Source: Bacteroidota bacterium (GTDB lineage Bacteria; Bacteroidota; Bacteroidia; Bacteroidales; Dysgonomonadaceae). From it: DNA of 64,000 nt. Below, one piece after another: positions 9,794 through 18,073 of this stretch. The DNA lies in assembly GCA_023399295.1 (NCBI GenBank), contig JAEWQF010000038.1:1-64000 (forward strand). Direction: 5' to 3'. The notes beneath the pieces are model-generated. The model saw nothing but the letters and a program-made list of their open reading frames with translations, did not search any database and was not told the origin of the DNA. The stretch's first letter is position 1; every line of letters starts with the position of its first letter. Position numbers and translations under genes: made by a program.

Positions 9794-9979
9794 ATGAATA
9801 GACAAAAAACAATCATCACAATCCTTTGGATCCTGATCGCCCTGATCGCAGCCGGCAGCGTGGCTTCACTGATTCTCTTTCCCCAGTGGAAGGGTCTCTT
9901 CTTTGCCGGCACGGGTGGCTTCCTGATCCTAAACCTGTTGTTGTCGATGTTCTTTATCCGGAAGAACCTCCGCAATTAA
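9794..9979 (+). CDS. Small two-helix membrane protein, unknown function
   Basis: A 61-residue ORF that starts 6 bases after the hydrolase stop and has base composition like its neighbours. Two hydrophobic segments, about residues 7-27 (TIITILWILIALIAAGS) and 33-54 (GLFFAGTGGFLILNLLLS), are joined by a short tryptophan-containing turn. The C-terminus (RKNLRN) is basic, so both ends are probably cytoplasmic. I do not recognise a family. Its stop shares TTAA with the stop of the convergent alkylation-repair gene. Confidence 0.6.
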   Translation: MNRQKTIITILWILIALIAAGSVASLILFPQWKGLFFAGTGGFLILNLLLSMFFIRKNLRN

Positions 9980-10641
9980 TCAACCAGGCCAAACTCGTAG
10001 CAGAGTTGATCGAATACCTCTTGTTCGAAGGGATCCGTTGTGTGATTGAAGCCTGCTACCCGTTGCAACACCTCTTCCCTGTTGCTCGCTGAGAGGCGTC
10101 CATGGTATCTCAGCACATTCAGTGATGCCTGTCTCAGCAGCATTGATTCGCTTTTCAAATCCTTTGCCGCATGTTCCAGCAGCTTGTCACTCTCAACCTC
10201 TGCCAGTGAGGCGGCACGGGTGATACAGAGACGGGCATAGAGCCAGTAGCCAGTTGTCCGTACCTGCTCTTCTTCACGACCACACCAGTCATTCACCAGC
10301 TGACCGGCAAATGGAAGTTGCTGGAAGAAATTGCGACAAACCTGCTCACGGATCTCCTGGTTGTTGATCGCTTCAACCCACCGATCGGCAGCGTCACGCG
10401 TGAACCGATCGACAGGATAAAGCAGTGTGGCAATGATCTTCAGCTCCCGCACGTCCTCATTCCAGAGCGTTTCTGCCAGAAAAGCATCCGGCACATAGTG
10501 TGACGCTATCACACCGATCCGCATCAGATCCACACCAAAGTTCATCCGGTAATGCACCCCTTTCTCGCGCATGCTGGTGGCTGTCACCCCGTTCATCGAA
10601 AGCCGCAGTTCGCTGCGTATGTTGCGTATGATTGTCTCCAT
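9976..10641 (-). CDS. DNA alkylation repair protein, AlkD-like HEAT-repeat family
   Basis: A helical-repeat DNA glycosylase-family protein of 221 residues. Segments such as RELKIIATLLYPVDRF and the tandem helices in the second half fit the AlkC/AlkD HEAT-like fold, which removes N3- and N7-alkylated bases. I did not confirm individual catalytic residues. The frame is open to 10710, but the ATG at 10641 (METIIRNIRSE) is preferred because a -7 element TACTTTTG sits at 10667-10674 inside the longer version. It stands alone on the minus strand between two plus-strand genes. Confidence 0.72.
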   Translation of the reverse strand: METIIRNIRSELRLSMNGVTATSMREKGVHYRMNFGVDLMRIGVIASHYVPDAFLAETLWNEDVRELKIIATLLYPVDRFTRDAADRWVEAINNQEIREQVCRNFFQQLPFAGQLVNDWCGREEEQVRTTGYWLYARLCITRAASLAEVESDKLLEHAAKDLKSESMLLRQASLNVLRYHGRLSASNREEVLQRVAGFNHTTDPFEQEVFDQLCYEFGLVD

Positions 10642-10666
10642 AGTCACACCTTCCAGGTTTGAGGTG

Positions 10667-10674
10667 CAAAAGTA
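10667..10674 (-). promoter_or_regulatory. -7 element for the AlkD-like gene
   Basis: TACTTTTG on the minus strand fits TAnnTTTG exactly and lies 26 bases before the ATG at 10641. No -33 match was found. It decides the start codon choice. Confidence 0.45.
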
Positions 10675-10718
10675 ACAGAAAGTGGCCTCATTCCCTCCAA
10701 TCTCCTCCATTTTTTAAT

Positions 10719-10726
10719 TATATTTG
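10719..10726 (+). promoter_or_regulatory. -7 element for pepE
   Basis: TATATTTG fits TAnnTTTG exactly and overlaps the ATG at 10724, so that ATG cannot be in the transcript. The next ATG at 10757 starts the conserved protein. Confidence 0.5.
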
Positions 10727-10756
10727 CAATTGAACCAGATTAACAGCTTATCCATT

Positions 10757-11461
10757 ATGAGACTACTACTGATTAGCAATTCCACCAATCCAGGTGAATC
10801 CTATCTCGATTATCCAAAAAACAACATCAGGGAGTTTTTGGGTGACAAGCCGGTGAATGCCCTTTTTATCCCCTATGCAGCAGTCACCTTCTCTTACGAT
10901 GCGTATGAGGAGAAAGTGAACAGCCGGTTTGCAGAGATCGGTCACCATGTCACCAGCATCCACCGGTACATCAATCCCCTGGAGGCTGTTGAGCATGCCG
11001 ATGCGATCGTGGTGGGCGGCGGAAACACCTGGCAGCTGGTGAAGATGCTGCAGGAGAAGGGGTTGATGAAGACCATCCGCAGAAAGGTGAAAAACGGCAC
11101 ACCCTACATCGGATGGAGCGCCGGCTCCAACATTGCCTGCCCTACCCTGCGGACAACCAATGACATGCCGATTGTGGAACCGCTGAAATTCAAGACACTC
11201 AAGCTGGTGCCTTTTCAGATCAACCCGCATTACCTGGACGACAATCCGGCCAACCACGGCGGGGAGACAAGGGAGATGCGAATCAACGAGTTTATAGAGC
11301 TAAACCGTGAGACCTATGTGGTGGGATTGCGGGAGGGGACCATGCTGCTCCTCGAGGGGGATGAGCTGGTGATGATGGGCAACAGGAAAGCCCGCATCTT
11401 CCACTATGGAGAGGAGCCCCTCGAGCTGTCGAGCGAGGAGGACTTCACCTTCCTGTTATGA
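10757..11461 (+). CDS. pepE: Alpha-aspartyl dipeptidase (peptidase E, family S51)
   Basis: A cytoplasmic serine peptidase that cleaves Asp-X dipeptides. The 234-residue length matches the family. The nucleophile is S121 in GWSAGSN; D136 (TTND) and H158 (INPH) complete the triad, one residue off the Salmonella numbering (120/135/157). The glycine-rich VVGGGNTWQL at 85-94 is also diagnostic. An upstream ATG at 10724 is excluded by the promoter element at 10719-10726. The gene ends in TTATGA, where its TGA overlaps the TAA of the convergent transporter gene. Confidence 0.94.
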   Translation: MRLLLISNSTNPGESYLDYPKNNIREFLGDKPVNALFIPYAAVTFSYDAYEEKVNSRFAEIGHHVTSIHRYINPLEAVEHADAIVVGGGNTWQLVKMLQEKGLMKTIRRKVKNGTPYIGWSAGSNIACPTLRTTNDMPIVEPLKFKTLKLVPFQINPHYLDDNPANHGGETREMRINEFIELNRETYVVGLREGTMLLLEGDELVMMGNRKARIFHYGEEPLELSSEEDFTFLL

Positions 11462-12847
11462 CTTCCGCCAAAGTGACTCCATATCTTCCAATGAACGGCC
11501 CTTTGTCTCCGGCACCATCTTCCATACGAAGAGTGCGGACAAGAGGGCCATCACCCCATAGAAGCCGTAGGTGACACCACCGCTGAACTCCATCATGGCA
11601 GGATAGGTGGAAGAGATCAGGTAGTTGGCAAACCACTGGAATGCAACCGCGATGGCGACTGCCTGACCCCTTATTCTGTTGGGGAAGATCTCGGAGATCA
11701 ACACCCAGCAGATGGGACCCCACGACATCATGAAGGAAGCAGTGTAGATGATGATGAAGACCAGCGTGGAGATGCCGATCACATTGTTGAACGAGAGGGC
11801 CGAGATGGCAAACATGCCGACAGCCATTCCGATGGAGCCGGTGATCAGTAACGGCTTACGTCCCCACTTGTCGACAGTCATGATGGCGAAAACAGTGAAC
11901 ACCACATTCACCAGCCCCATGATGATGGTCTGCAACATCGATGCATCCTTGGCAGCACCCATGCTTTCAAAAATGCGTGGTGCATAATAGAGTGCCACAT
12001 TGATGCCGACGAACTGCTGGAAAACAGAAAGCAGGATGCCAATGATGATCACCTTTTTTCCATAAGTAAGGATGCGTGCTTTAGTCTGGTCACCCAGCGA
12101 TCGTTTGATCTCATCCATGATCTCACCTGCTCGTTGCAGGGTGCCGTTCACCTTTGTCAATACCCCCAGTGCGGCATCCTCCCGTTTGCGGAGAGCCAGG
12201 TAACGGGGTGATTCCGGAACCATGAGTAGCAAGAGGCCGAAGAGCAATGCCGGTATTGCTTCCGATCCGAACATATAACGCCATCCCACGCTGTTGATCC
12301 ACTCCACTGTCTGCCCCTTGGCAATGCCCCAGTTCACAAAATAGACCACCAACATGCCGAAGATGATGGCAAACTGGTTGAATGAAACCAGTCTCCCACG
12401 AATGTGAGCCGGTGAGATCTCACTGATGTACATAGGAGCAACAGCCGATGCCAGTCCGACTCCGATCCCCCCGAGAATGCGGTAGAGATTGAAGGTGATC
12501 AGCAGGGCTACCGATGGTTCACCCTCCGTAAAGAAGAGTGCTTCAGGGTATGCCGAGCCCAGTGCCGAGAGAAAGAAGAGCACGGCTGCCAGCCGAAGGG
12601 TTCCCCTTCTGCCTATTCTGTTTGAGAAAAAACCGGATATCGCACCACCCAGGATGCATCCAATCAATGCGCTCGACACGGTTGCGCCATGAATCCAGGT
12701 ACTCAGCCCCAGGGGTTCAATCAGAAAAGCCTGTATCGACTTCTCAGCACCCGAGATCACGGCAGTGTCATATCCAAAAAGCAGTCCACCCAGAGTGGCT
12801 ACCAGCGTGATGCCAAAAATGTAGGTTTTGTTGTAAGAGGGATTCAT
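11456..12847 (-). CDS. Sugar:proton symporter, MFS sugar porter family (XylE-like)
   Basis: A 463-residue inner-membrane carrier with 12 predicted helices. Sugar-porter signatures are all present: NRIGRRGTL after helix 2, PESPRYLALRKRE before the central loop, DKWGRKPLL after helix 8 and VPETKGRSLEDME at the C-terminus. GYDTAVISGAE in helix 1 resembles the xylose, arabinose and galactose symporters. Which sugar is carried cannot be decided. No sugar-catabolic gene lies next to it. It overlaps the pepE stop by 6 bases and is preceded on the same strand by a tRNA terminator (12885-12922). Confidence 0.9.
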   Translation of the reverse strand: MNPSYNKTYIFGITLVATLGGLLFGYDTAVISGAEKSIQAFLIEPLGLSTWIHGATVSSALIGCILGGAISGFFSNRIGRRGTLRLAAVLFFLSALGSAYPEALFFTEGEPSVALLITFNLYRILGGIGVGLASAVAPMYISEISPAHIRGRLVSFNQFAIIFGMLVVYFVNWGIAKGQTVEWINSVGWRYMFGSEAIPALLFGLLLLMVPESPRYLALRKREDAALGVLTKVNGTLQRAGEIMDEIKRSLGDQTKARILTYGKKVIIIGILLSVFQQFVGINVALYYAPRIFESMGAAKDASMLQTIIMGLVNVVFTVFAIMTVDKWGRKPLLITGSIGMAVGMFAISALSFNNVIGISTLVFIIIYTASFMMSWGPICWVLISEIFPNRIRGQAVAIAVAFQWFANYLISSTYPAMMEFSGGVTYGFYGVMALLSALFVWKMVPETKGRSLEDMESLWRKS

Positions 12848-12884
12848 GGTGAATTGTAGTTTGATCTGTTAATTCTGAAAACTT

Positions 12885-12922
12885 TAGAAAAAAGTCCCGA
12901 TATCTTCGTATATCGGGACTTT
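12885..12922 (-). terminator. Terminator of the tRNA-Gly/tRNA-Leu operon
   Basis: AAAGTCCCGATAT (12891-12903) pairs with ATATCGGGACTTT (12910-12922), a 13-bp stem with a six-base loop. On the minus strand it is followed by a U-run. It lies 15 bases after tRNA-Leu and before the transporter start. Confidence 0.85.
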
Positions 12923-12936
12923 ACCGATTGTAGAGG

Positions 12937-13020
12937 TACTCGGAGCGGGACTTGAACCCGCACAACCGTTATGGTCACAAGATTTTAAGTCTTGCGTGTC
13001 TACCATTCCACCATCCGAGC
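12937..13020 (-). tRNA. tRNA-Leu (anticodon UAA)
   Basis: The 84-base gene folds as a class II tRNA with a 7-bp acceptor stem GCTCGGA/TCCGAGT. The anticodon stem-loop CAAGA-CTTAAAA-TCTTG gives anticodon TAA. The T arm reads GCGGGTTCAAGTCCCGC. CCA is not encoded. It is the second gene of a two-tRNA operon, five bases after tRNA-Gly. Confidence 0.95.
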
Positions 13021-13025
13021 AGACC

Positions 13026-13101
<76 letters not shown>

Positions 13102-13143
13102 AATATATTTCATAAAAAGAGATTCCGGTATCACTATACCAAA

Positions 13144-13217
13144 CACCTTGCCAAGGTCGGTTTGATTCTATCCTTTTGGGGCAAGGTCGTGCTCTACCCT
13201 TCCTGAGCTACTTCCGC
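13144..13217 (-). pseudogene. tRNA-Gly remnant in the tRNA operon leader
   Basis: Bases 13217 down to 13180 repeat the first half of tRNA-Gly: acceptor 5' strand GCGGAAG, TAGCTCAG, a changed D loop, then TAGAGCACGACCTTGCC. The similarity stops in the anticodon loop. After 20 unrelated bases the anticodon-arm sequence occurs again in opposite orientation (13144-13160, CACCTTGCCAAGGTCGG). The two copies can pair as an 8-bp ACCTTGCC/GGCAAGGT stem. There is no T arm or 3' acceptor strand, so no functional tRNA can form. Confidence 0.75.
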
Positions 13218-13299
13218 ACTATTTATGCTGCACCTGTCGCTACCACAATGCAGTGATGAACGATCGCTCCAAAAAAGGAAGCCATTTTTTTAGCGACTG

Positions 13300-13330
13300 C
13301 AAATGTAAAGATGTTTATCCGGTTTTCAAA
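13300..13330 (-). promoter_or_regulatory. Promoter of the tRNA-Gly/tRNA-Leu operon
   Basis: On the minus strand: TTTG (13327-13330), 19-base spacer, TACATTTG (13300-13307). Both match the Bacteroidota consensus. Transcription from here passes through the tRNA-Gly remnant before reaching tRNA-Gly. Confidence 0.75.
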
Positions 13331-13380
13331 GGATTTAATCCATATTTTGGCACCATGGTGTCAAAAATAGAACAGCAGGA

Positions 13381-14592
13381 TCACTGGATTGCTTCTTCCA
13401 GTTGCTCCTCTGTCGACTTCATTGCCAACTTCTTGGCATATCCGATGAAGAAACCGGTAAAAAGGAGATTGAGGCACATGGCCAATACAGAGATAATCAG
13501 CAACACACCACTCATATGGTAGCCAATGGCAATGAAAAGCACTCCTGCACCCACCTCCCCACGTGTGAACATCCCGATGGAGACGGCAAGTCGTTCATCC
13601 AGTTTTCTATCCCGATAGAATGCAAGCGGAAACAACTTACCAATATTTGAGATGAGGGTAACCATGAATACATGAAATGCGATCATTCCCCACGACAACA
13701 TCGGAAGCTGTGAAATGTGGGCAGCTGAGGCCTCTGCTGCCGCCACAAAGTCGATACCCAGGAAAAGCGGCATGCTCAGCCCTACCAGCAACATGAAGAA
13801 ATAGGAGATTGAGTTGGTCACACGTACTTCTTTTTTGCCCGGCACCACCGAATGGTCCGCTCGCATGATCATCCCCAGGATAAAGGCTGGGAGCAGGATC
13901 TCGATATGAATGCTGCCACCCTCACCATAGAAATATTTTGATGTCAGATAGATGGCATGGATCACAACGAAAAGGAGGAAGGAGAACAACAGGATTGCCT
14001 TCCAGTCCTGACGGAACTGGTAGCTGTTCATCTTTCTCCAACCCAGCCAGATCAACAGGATGGCCACCACCAGGATGACAAACATTTGCCAGCGCATGCC
14101 AATCATCAGAATCTGCAGCGGGATCATCAGCAGGATGGTGTCCAGGTCGTCGAAGATTGCCAACACCTGCACCTTCTTGTAAACCCATGTATAACGCAAT
14201 CCGGCTGCAGCCAGCATGGTGAAGAGGATACCCGCTGAAGTGGGAGCCGCATAACGACTCAACAGGAAGGTCTCTTTCCAGATATCACCATTTTTCCATA
14301 TCTGTAGTTCCGGCGGCGCAACAGCAAAGATATAGTAGAGAGCCACCAGTATCCAGGGAAAGGCAGCCGCACCCATTGCCACAAAATAATCGACGGTATA
14401 ACTGCGCCACTGTTTTTTGTTGATCTCGAACTCACGTCCCACGTTGATCATGATAAAGGCGAGCGAAATGTAGAGCAGCCCGTCGGTAATCGACTTGAAT
14501 GTTTCAAAATTGGCACCGAGCAGATGTGGTACTACCTGGGATAAGATGAGACCGAGTACAAGTAAAAAAGAAAAAATATATACTTTTTTCAT
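13381..14592 (-). CDS. Sodium/proton antiporter, CPA2-like
   Basis: A 403-residue polytopic membrane protein with about 11-12 helices. The paired aspartates of the cation site appear at D148-D149 (AIFDDLDT), and the late TRGEVGAG motif resembles the PRGEVG motif of CPA2 exchangers. Family knowledge suggests Na+ or K+ exchange for protons, serving pH and salt balance. There is no TrkA-N/RCK regulatory domain; the short C-terminal tail (STEEQLEEAIQ) is acidic. A -7 element TATCTTTG (14653-14660, minus) has a TTTG 24 bases further up, wider than usual. It is probably transcribed alone. Confidence 0.85.
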   Translation of the reverse strand: MKKVYIFSFLLVLGLILSQVVPHLLGANFETFKSITDGLLYISLAFIMINVGREFEINKKQWRSYTVDYFVAMGAAAFPWILVALYYIFAVAPPELQIWKNGDIWKETFLLSRYAAPTSAGILFTMLAAAGLRYTWVYKKVQVLAIFDDLDTILLMIPLQILMIGMRWQMFVILVVAILLIWLGWRKMNSYQFRQDWKAILLFSFLLFVVIHAIYLTSKYFYGEGGSIHIEILLPAFILGMIMRADHSVVPGKKEVRVTNSISYFFMLLVGLSMPLFLGIDFVAAAEASAAHISQLPMLSWGMIAFHVFMVTLISNIGKLFPLAFYRDRKLDERLAVSIGMFTRGEVGAGVLFIAIGYHMSGVLLIISVLAMCLNLLFTGFFIGYAKKLAMKSTEEQLEEAIQ

Positions 14593-14731
14593 TTAAAAAA
14601 GCGTTTGGGTATCTGTATAACCGTGATGAAAACCTAAATACGAATCAGGGAACAAAGATACGAAAAAATGACTTTTTTTTACTGCAAAAGGTTGTTAAAT
14701 AATCTATTTGGAAGTTCCATAAACCAAATGC

Positions 14732-15184
14732 TCAGTTGAGAATCTGAAATGATCCATCTTGCCGGGACACGACCCGGTAGATTTGCAGCGATTCGTTGGC
14801 TGGTCCCGCCTCCCTGGTACCCAATCCGTAGATTGTCAAAAAGGTTGAACCACAACCCGGACACTTCGCCTTACCGTTTTGATCGGGCACTACACGAACC
14901 GTTCGGTTGTCTTCGTAGGGACAACAGCAATCAAAGGCAAAGAGGGTTCCGTCAAGACCGGTGACAACAAGCAGACCGGCATAACCCATCCTGTCGTCGG
15001 GTAGGCGTCGGTCTGCTTCGAAGAACAATCTGTAAGCCAACGGATTCTTCAAATCATGATCGGCACCATTGGGATTGACAGTGAAGTTGACCGGCGCATA
15101 AGGTATGGTCTGGTACAGACTCACCTCTCCGCAGGATAAAAACAAACCAAACAGGAAAAAGAAGGCAATCAGATATCTCAACAT
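14732..15184 (-). CDS. Rieske-like lipoprotein with four cysteines
   Basis: A 150-residue lipoprotein: signal peptide ending FLSC with lipidated C18. The second half has the spacing of a Rieske iron-sulfur domain: C86-C-C88-P, then C108-P-G-C111-G-S. In true Rieske proteins the pairs are CxH and CxxH; here both histidines are replaced by cysteine. It may bind a [2Fe-2S] cluster or zinc through four cysteines, or be an electron carrier that lost its cluster; this is inference. The gene lies 39 bases after the aldo/keto reductase on the same strand and may be the last gene of the operon beginning at 18400. Confidence 0.65.
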   Translation of the reverse strand: MLRYLIAFFFLFGLFLSCGEVSLYQTIPYAPVNFTVNPNGADHDLKNPLAYRLFFEADRRLPDDRMGYAGLLVVTGLDGTLFAFDCCCPYEDNRTVRVVPDQNGKAKCPGCGSTFLTIYGLGTREAGPANESLQIYRVVSRQDGSFQILN

Positions 15185-15223
15185 ACTCCCTTCATCGTTG
15201 TTACAGCTGGATCACGTTTGTTT

Positions 15224-16192
15224 TTACAAGGTCGCACCATCGAGGATCTGATCAATCAGGACCAATTCATCCTGCGTGAAAGCCAGATGCTCCAGGGCTT
15301 TCAGGTTGTCATTCAGCTGCTCCACATTGCGGGCGCCAACGATGAGGGAGGTAACCCTCTCATCACGCAAGACCCAGGCCAGTGCCATCTCAGCCATACT
15401 CTGTCCGCGACCGGCAGCCATCTCATTCAGTTGTGACACTTTCTGCACCAGCAGATGCGACACCTGTTCCCTTTGCAGGAAACCGGCAGGATCAGCTGCA
15501 CGTGAATATTCAGGGATGCCATGAAGGTACTTGTTTGTAAGGAGCCCCTGTGCCAATGGTGAGAAGGCGATGAATCCCGTTCCAAAATCGCGGGTCACAG
15601 CCAGTATCTCCTGCTCCGGTTGCCGATTGAACATGCTGTACTTATCCTGAAAAATGAGACAGGGCACATCACGTTCAGCCAGATAACGCATTGCGATACG
15701 TGCTTCAGCCGGGGGATACTTTGAGAGTCCCACATAAAGCGCCTTTCCCGCACGCACAATGTCAACAAGCGCCTGCATTGTCTCCTCCACAGGAGTATGT
15801 GGATCGAAACGATGTGAGTAGAAGATATCGAAATAATCGAGTCCCGTCCTCTTGAGACTTTGATCGATGCTGGCCATCAGATATTTCCTGGAGGAGCCGT
15901 CTCCATAGGGACCCTCCCACATCAGGTGACCCGCTTTGGAGGAGATGATCATCTCATCCCGATGCGAGGCGAGTTGTTCTTTTATTATCCGCCCAAAATT
16001 GCTCTCAGCCGATCCTGGTGGTGGCCCGTAATTGTTTGCCAGATCGAAATGTGTCACCCCCTGTTCGAAGGCAAAAACTACCATCTGACGTGCGTGCTCG
16101 AAATCATCGGCAAAACCGAAGTGATGCCAGAGACCCAATGAAATCCGGGGAAGTTGCAAACCGCTTTTTCCACAAAAGGTATATTCCATCAT
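15224..16192 (-). CDS. Aldo/keto reductase, YghZ/GPR-like
   Basis: An NADPH-dependent cytoplasmic reductase of 322 residues with a TIM-barrel fold. The catalytic tetrad is visible: D and Y in FDLANNYG (about 50-57), K in SSKAGH and H in YSHRFDPH. The start GKSGLQLPRISLGLWHHFG and the TNYGPPPGSAE-type stretch place it close to E. coli YghZ (L-glyceraldehyde 3-phosphate reductase, methylglyoxal detoxification) and the potassium-channel beta-subunit-like group. It follows mutL by 21 bases, so the two are probably cotranscribed. Confidence 0.88.
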   Translation of the reverse strand: MMEYTFCGKSGLQLPRISLGLWHHFGFADDFEHARQMVVFAFEQGVTHFDLANNYGPPPGSAESNFGRIIKEQLASHRDEMIISSKAGHLMWEGPYGDGSSRKYLMASIDQSLKRTGLDYFDIFYSHRFDPHTPVEETMQALVDIVRAGKALYVGLSKYPPAEARIAMRYLAERDVPCLIFQDKYSMFNRQPEQEILAVTRDFGTGFIAFSPLAQGLLTNKYLHGIPEYSRAADPAGFLQREQVSHLLVQKVSQLNEMAAGRGQSMAEMALAWVLRDERVTSLIVGARNVEQLNDNLKALEHLAFTQDELVLIDQILDGATL

Positions 16193-16213
16193 ATCATCAA
16201 TTTAAGGAGTTGT

Positions 16214-18055
16214 TCAATGTAATTTCTTCTCAATCTCCAGATCGGAGAGCACGCTGATCACCTTCAACCCATCTGGCGTATAACCGGGCGTTCGTGAAGC
16301 AAACAATTCACTCACCACCTGCAGCATCTCTTCCGGGGTGAGCACCCGCCCGTAAGGGATGGCAGTCATGCGAGCCAGTGAAAGTGCCACTTTTTCGCGT
16401 AGTTCATCCTTTACGTCATTTCCTGAATGCATGCTGCAGTCGAGCATTGCACGGATCAACTGCGAAGGTGCGGCTGTACCAATCTCGGATGGAATAGCCT
16501 GGATTCCGAAGCTGTTGCTACCCAGATGTCCCAGCTCGAAACCCAGCGCTTCCAGGTCATCCCGGATGGAAGGCAATGCTGCCGCCTCGGCAGCCGACAA
16601 CTCCAGCACTTCCGGGAAGAGCACCCTCTGTGAGATTCCCTTCCGGTTAATGATCTGTGAGAGGTACCTGTCGAACAGGATGCGCACATGTGCCCTGTGT
16701 TGATCGATGATCATCAGCCCTGATTTCACAGAGGTGAGAATATAACGTTGCTTGTATTGGTAATGCTCCGGAGCATATTCGCTCTCGGGCATGAGACGCC
16801 TGTCACCAGCCGGTGCAAAAAGGTTTCCCTGTGACGCTTCGGGATCATCCTCCGGCAGCATCGCCTCTTTCTCCTTCTCGAAATCACGGTACAACTGATC
16901 CCATCCCATGGTGGGTGTTTTAGGCTGGAAGGGTGGTGATGCGGAGTGATGAAAAGGATTGTAGTTGGGATCGACATTCACCCTGGGCATGGGTGCGCTG
17001 TGCGACGGATCAAAGAGCGGTATCTCAGGGGCATCCTCACGGTCGAAATCAATACTGGGCATGGCGTTGAACTTACCGAGCGACTCCCTGATTGTCACCA
17101 GTACGATCTGCCAGAGTGCCGGCTCATTCTCAAACTTAACCTCGGTCTTGGTGGGGTGGATGTTCACATCGATCGTCTCGGGTTGTACCTGGAAATAGAT
17201 GAAATAGCTTGGCTTCTCGTTGGCCGCGATCAATGGTTCAAAAGCCTGCATCACCGCCCTGTGGAAATAGGGATGACGGATGAAGCGGTTGTTGACGAAG
17301 AAAAACTGGCTGGCTCTTCCTTTTTTGGCAAACTCGGGGCGTGCCACATATCCATGGATCTTGCCCAGTGATGTCACCTCCTCAATTTCGATCAGCTGCT
17401 GGTTGATTCCTTTCCCCTCTAGCTGCACGATGCGCTGCCTCAGATTTGTCTTCAACAGGTGAAGGGTCTCCATCTCATTCTCTACCAGTGTGAATTCAAT
17501 ATGGGGGTTCACCAACACAATCCGTTCTATCTCGGTGAAAATGTTGCGTCGTTCCGTTTCGTTCGACTTCAGAAACTTGCGTCGTGCCGGTACGTTATAA
17601 AAGATATTCTTCACTGCGATCGAGGTGCCGGCAGCACAAGAGAGAAACACCTGCTTTTCCAGCTTCGACCCGTTGATGAGCAGGCTGCTTCCCAGCTCAT
17701 CCTCATGGCGACGGCTTTTCACCTCCACCTGTGAGATGGCTGCGATCGAGGGGAGTGCTTCCCCCCTGAATCCCATTGTGGAGAGGGCAAAGAGATCATC
17801 GGCACTGCGGATCTTGGAGGTGGCATGACGTTCAAAGGCCATCCGCAGATCGGTAGCCGACATACCCTTGCCGTTGTCGATCACCTGCACAAGGGTGCGA
17901 CCTGCATCCTTGATGATGATCCGAATATGGGTGGCACCCGCATCAAGGGCGTTCTCCACCAGCTCCTTCACAACCGATGCGGGACGTTGAATTACTTCAC
18001 CGGCAGCAATCTGGTTGGCTATGGAGTCAGGAAGTAGCTGTATTATGTCAGGCAT
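16214..18055 (-). CDS. mutL: DNA mismatch repair protein MutL
   Basis: MutL couples MutS mismatch recognition to strand removal. The N-terminal GHKL ATPase is intact: VKELVENALDAGAT near residue 30, DNGKGM near 60 and FRGEALPSIAAIS near 95. The transducer domain follows, then a proline-rich linker (about 340-420) and the C-terminal dimerisation domain. The endonuclease motif of MutH-lacking bacteria, DQHA-x2-E-x4-E, reads DQHRAHVRILFDRY here (about 450), without the key glutamates. The CPHGRP motif is IPYGRV. Nicking activity may therefore be absent. The small membrane protein gene lies 18 bases upstream and the aldo/keto reductase downstream. Confidence 0.95.
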   Translation of the reverse strand: MPDIIQLLPDSIANQIAAGEVIQRPASVVKELVENALDAGATHIRIIIKDAGRTLVQVIDNGKGMSATDLRMAFERHATSKIRSADDLFALSTMGFRGEALPSIAAISQVEVKSRRHEDELGSSLLINGSKLEKQVFLSCAAGTSIAVKNIFYNVPARRKFLKSNETERRNIFTEIERIVLVNPHIEFTLVENEMETLHLLKTNLRQRIVQLEGKGINQQLIEIEEVTSLGKIHGYVARPEFAKKGRASQFFFVNNRFIRHPYFHRAVMQAFEPLIAANEKPSYFIYFQVQPETIDVNIHPTKTEVKFENEPALWQIVLVTIRESLGKFNAMPSIDFDREDAPEIPLFDPSHSAPMPRVNVDPNYNPFHHSASPPFQPKTPTMGWDQLYRDFEKEKEAMLPEDDPEASQGNLFAPAGDRRLMPESEYAPEHYQYKQRYILTSVKSGLMIIDQHRAHVRILFDRYLSQIINRKGISQRVLFPEVLELSAAEAAALPSIRDDLEALGFELGHLGSNSFGIQAIPSEIGTAAPSQLIRAMLDCSMHSGNDVKDELREKVALSLARMTAIPYGRVLTPEEMLQVVSELFASRTPGYTPDGLKVISVLSDLEIEKKLH

Positions 18056-18073
18056 AGGCGAGTGAGTGATCTG

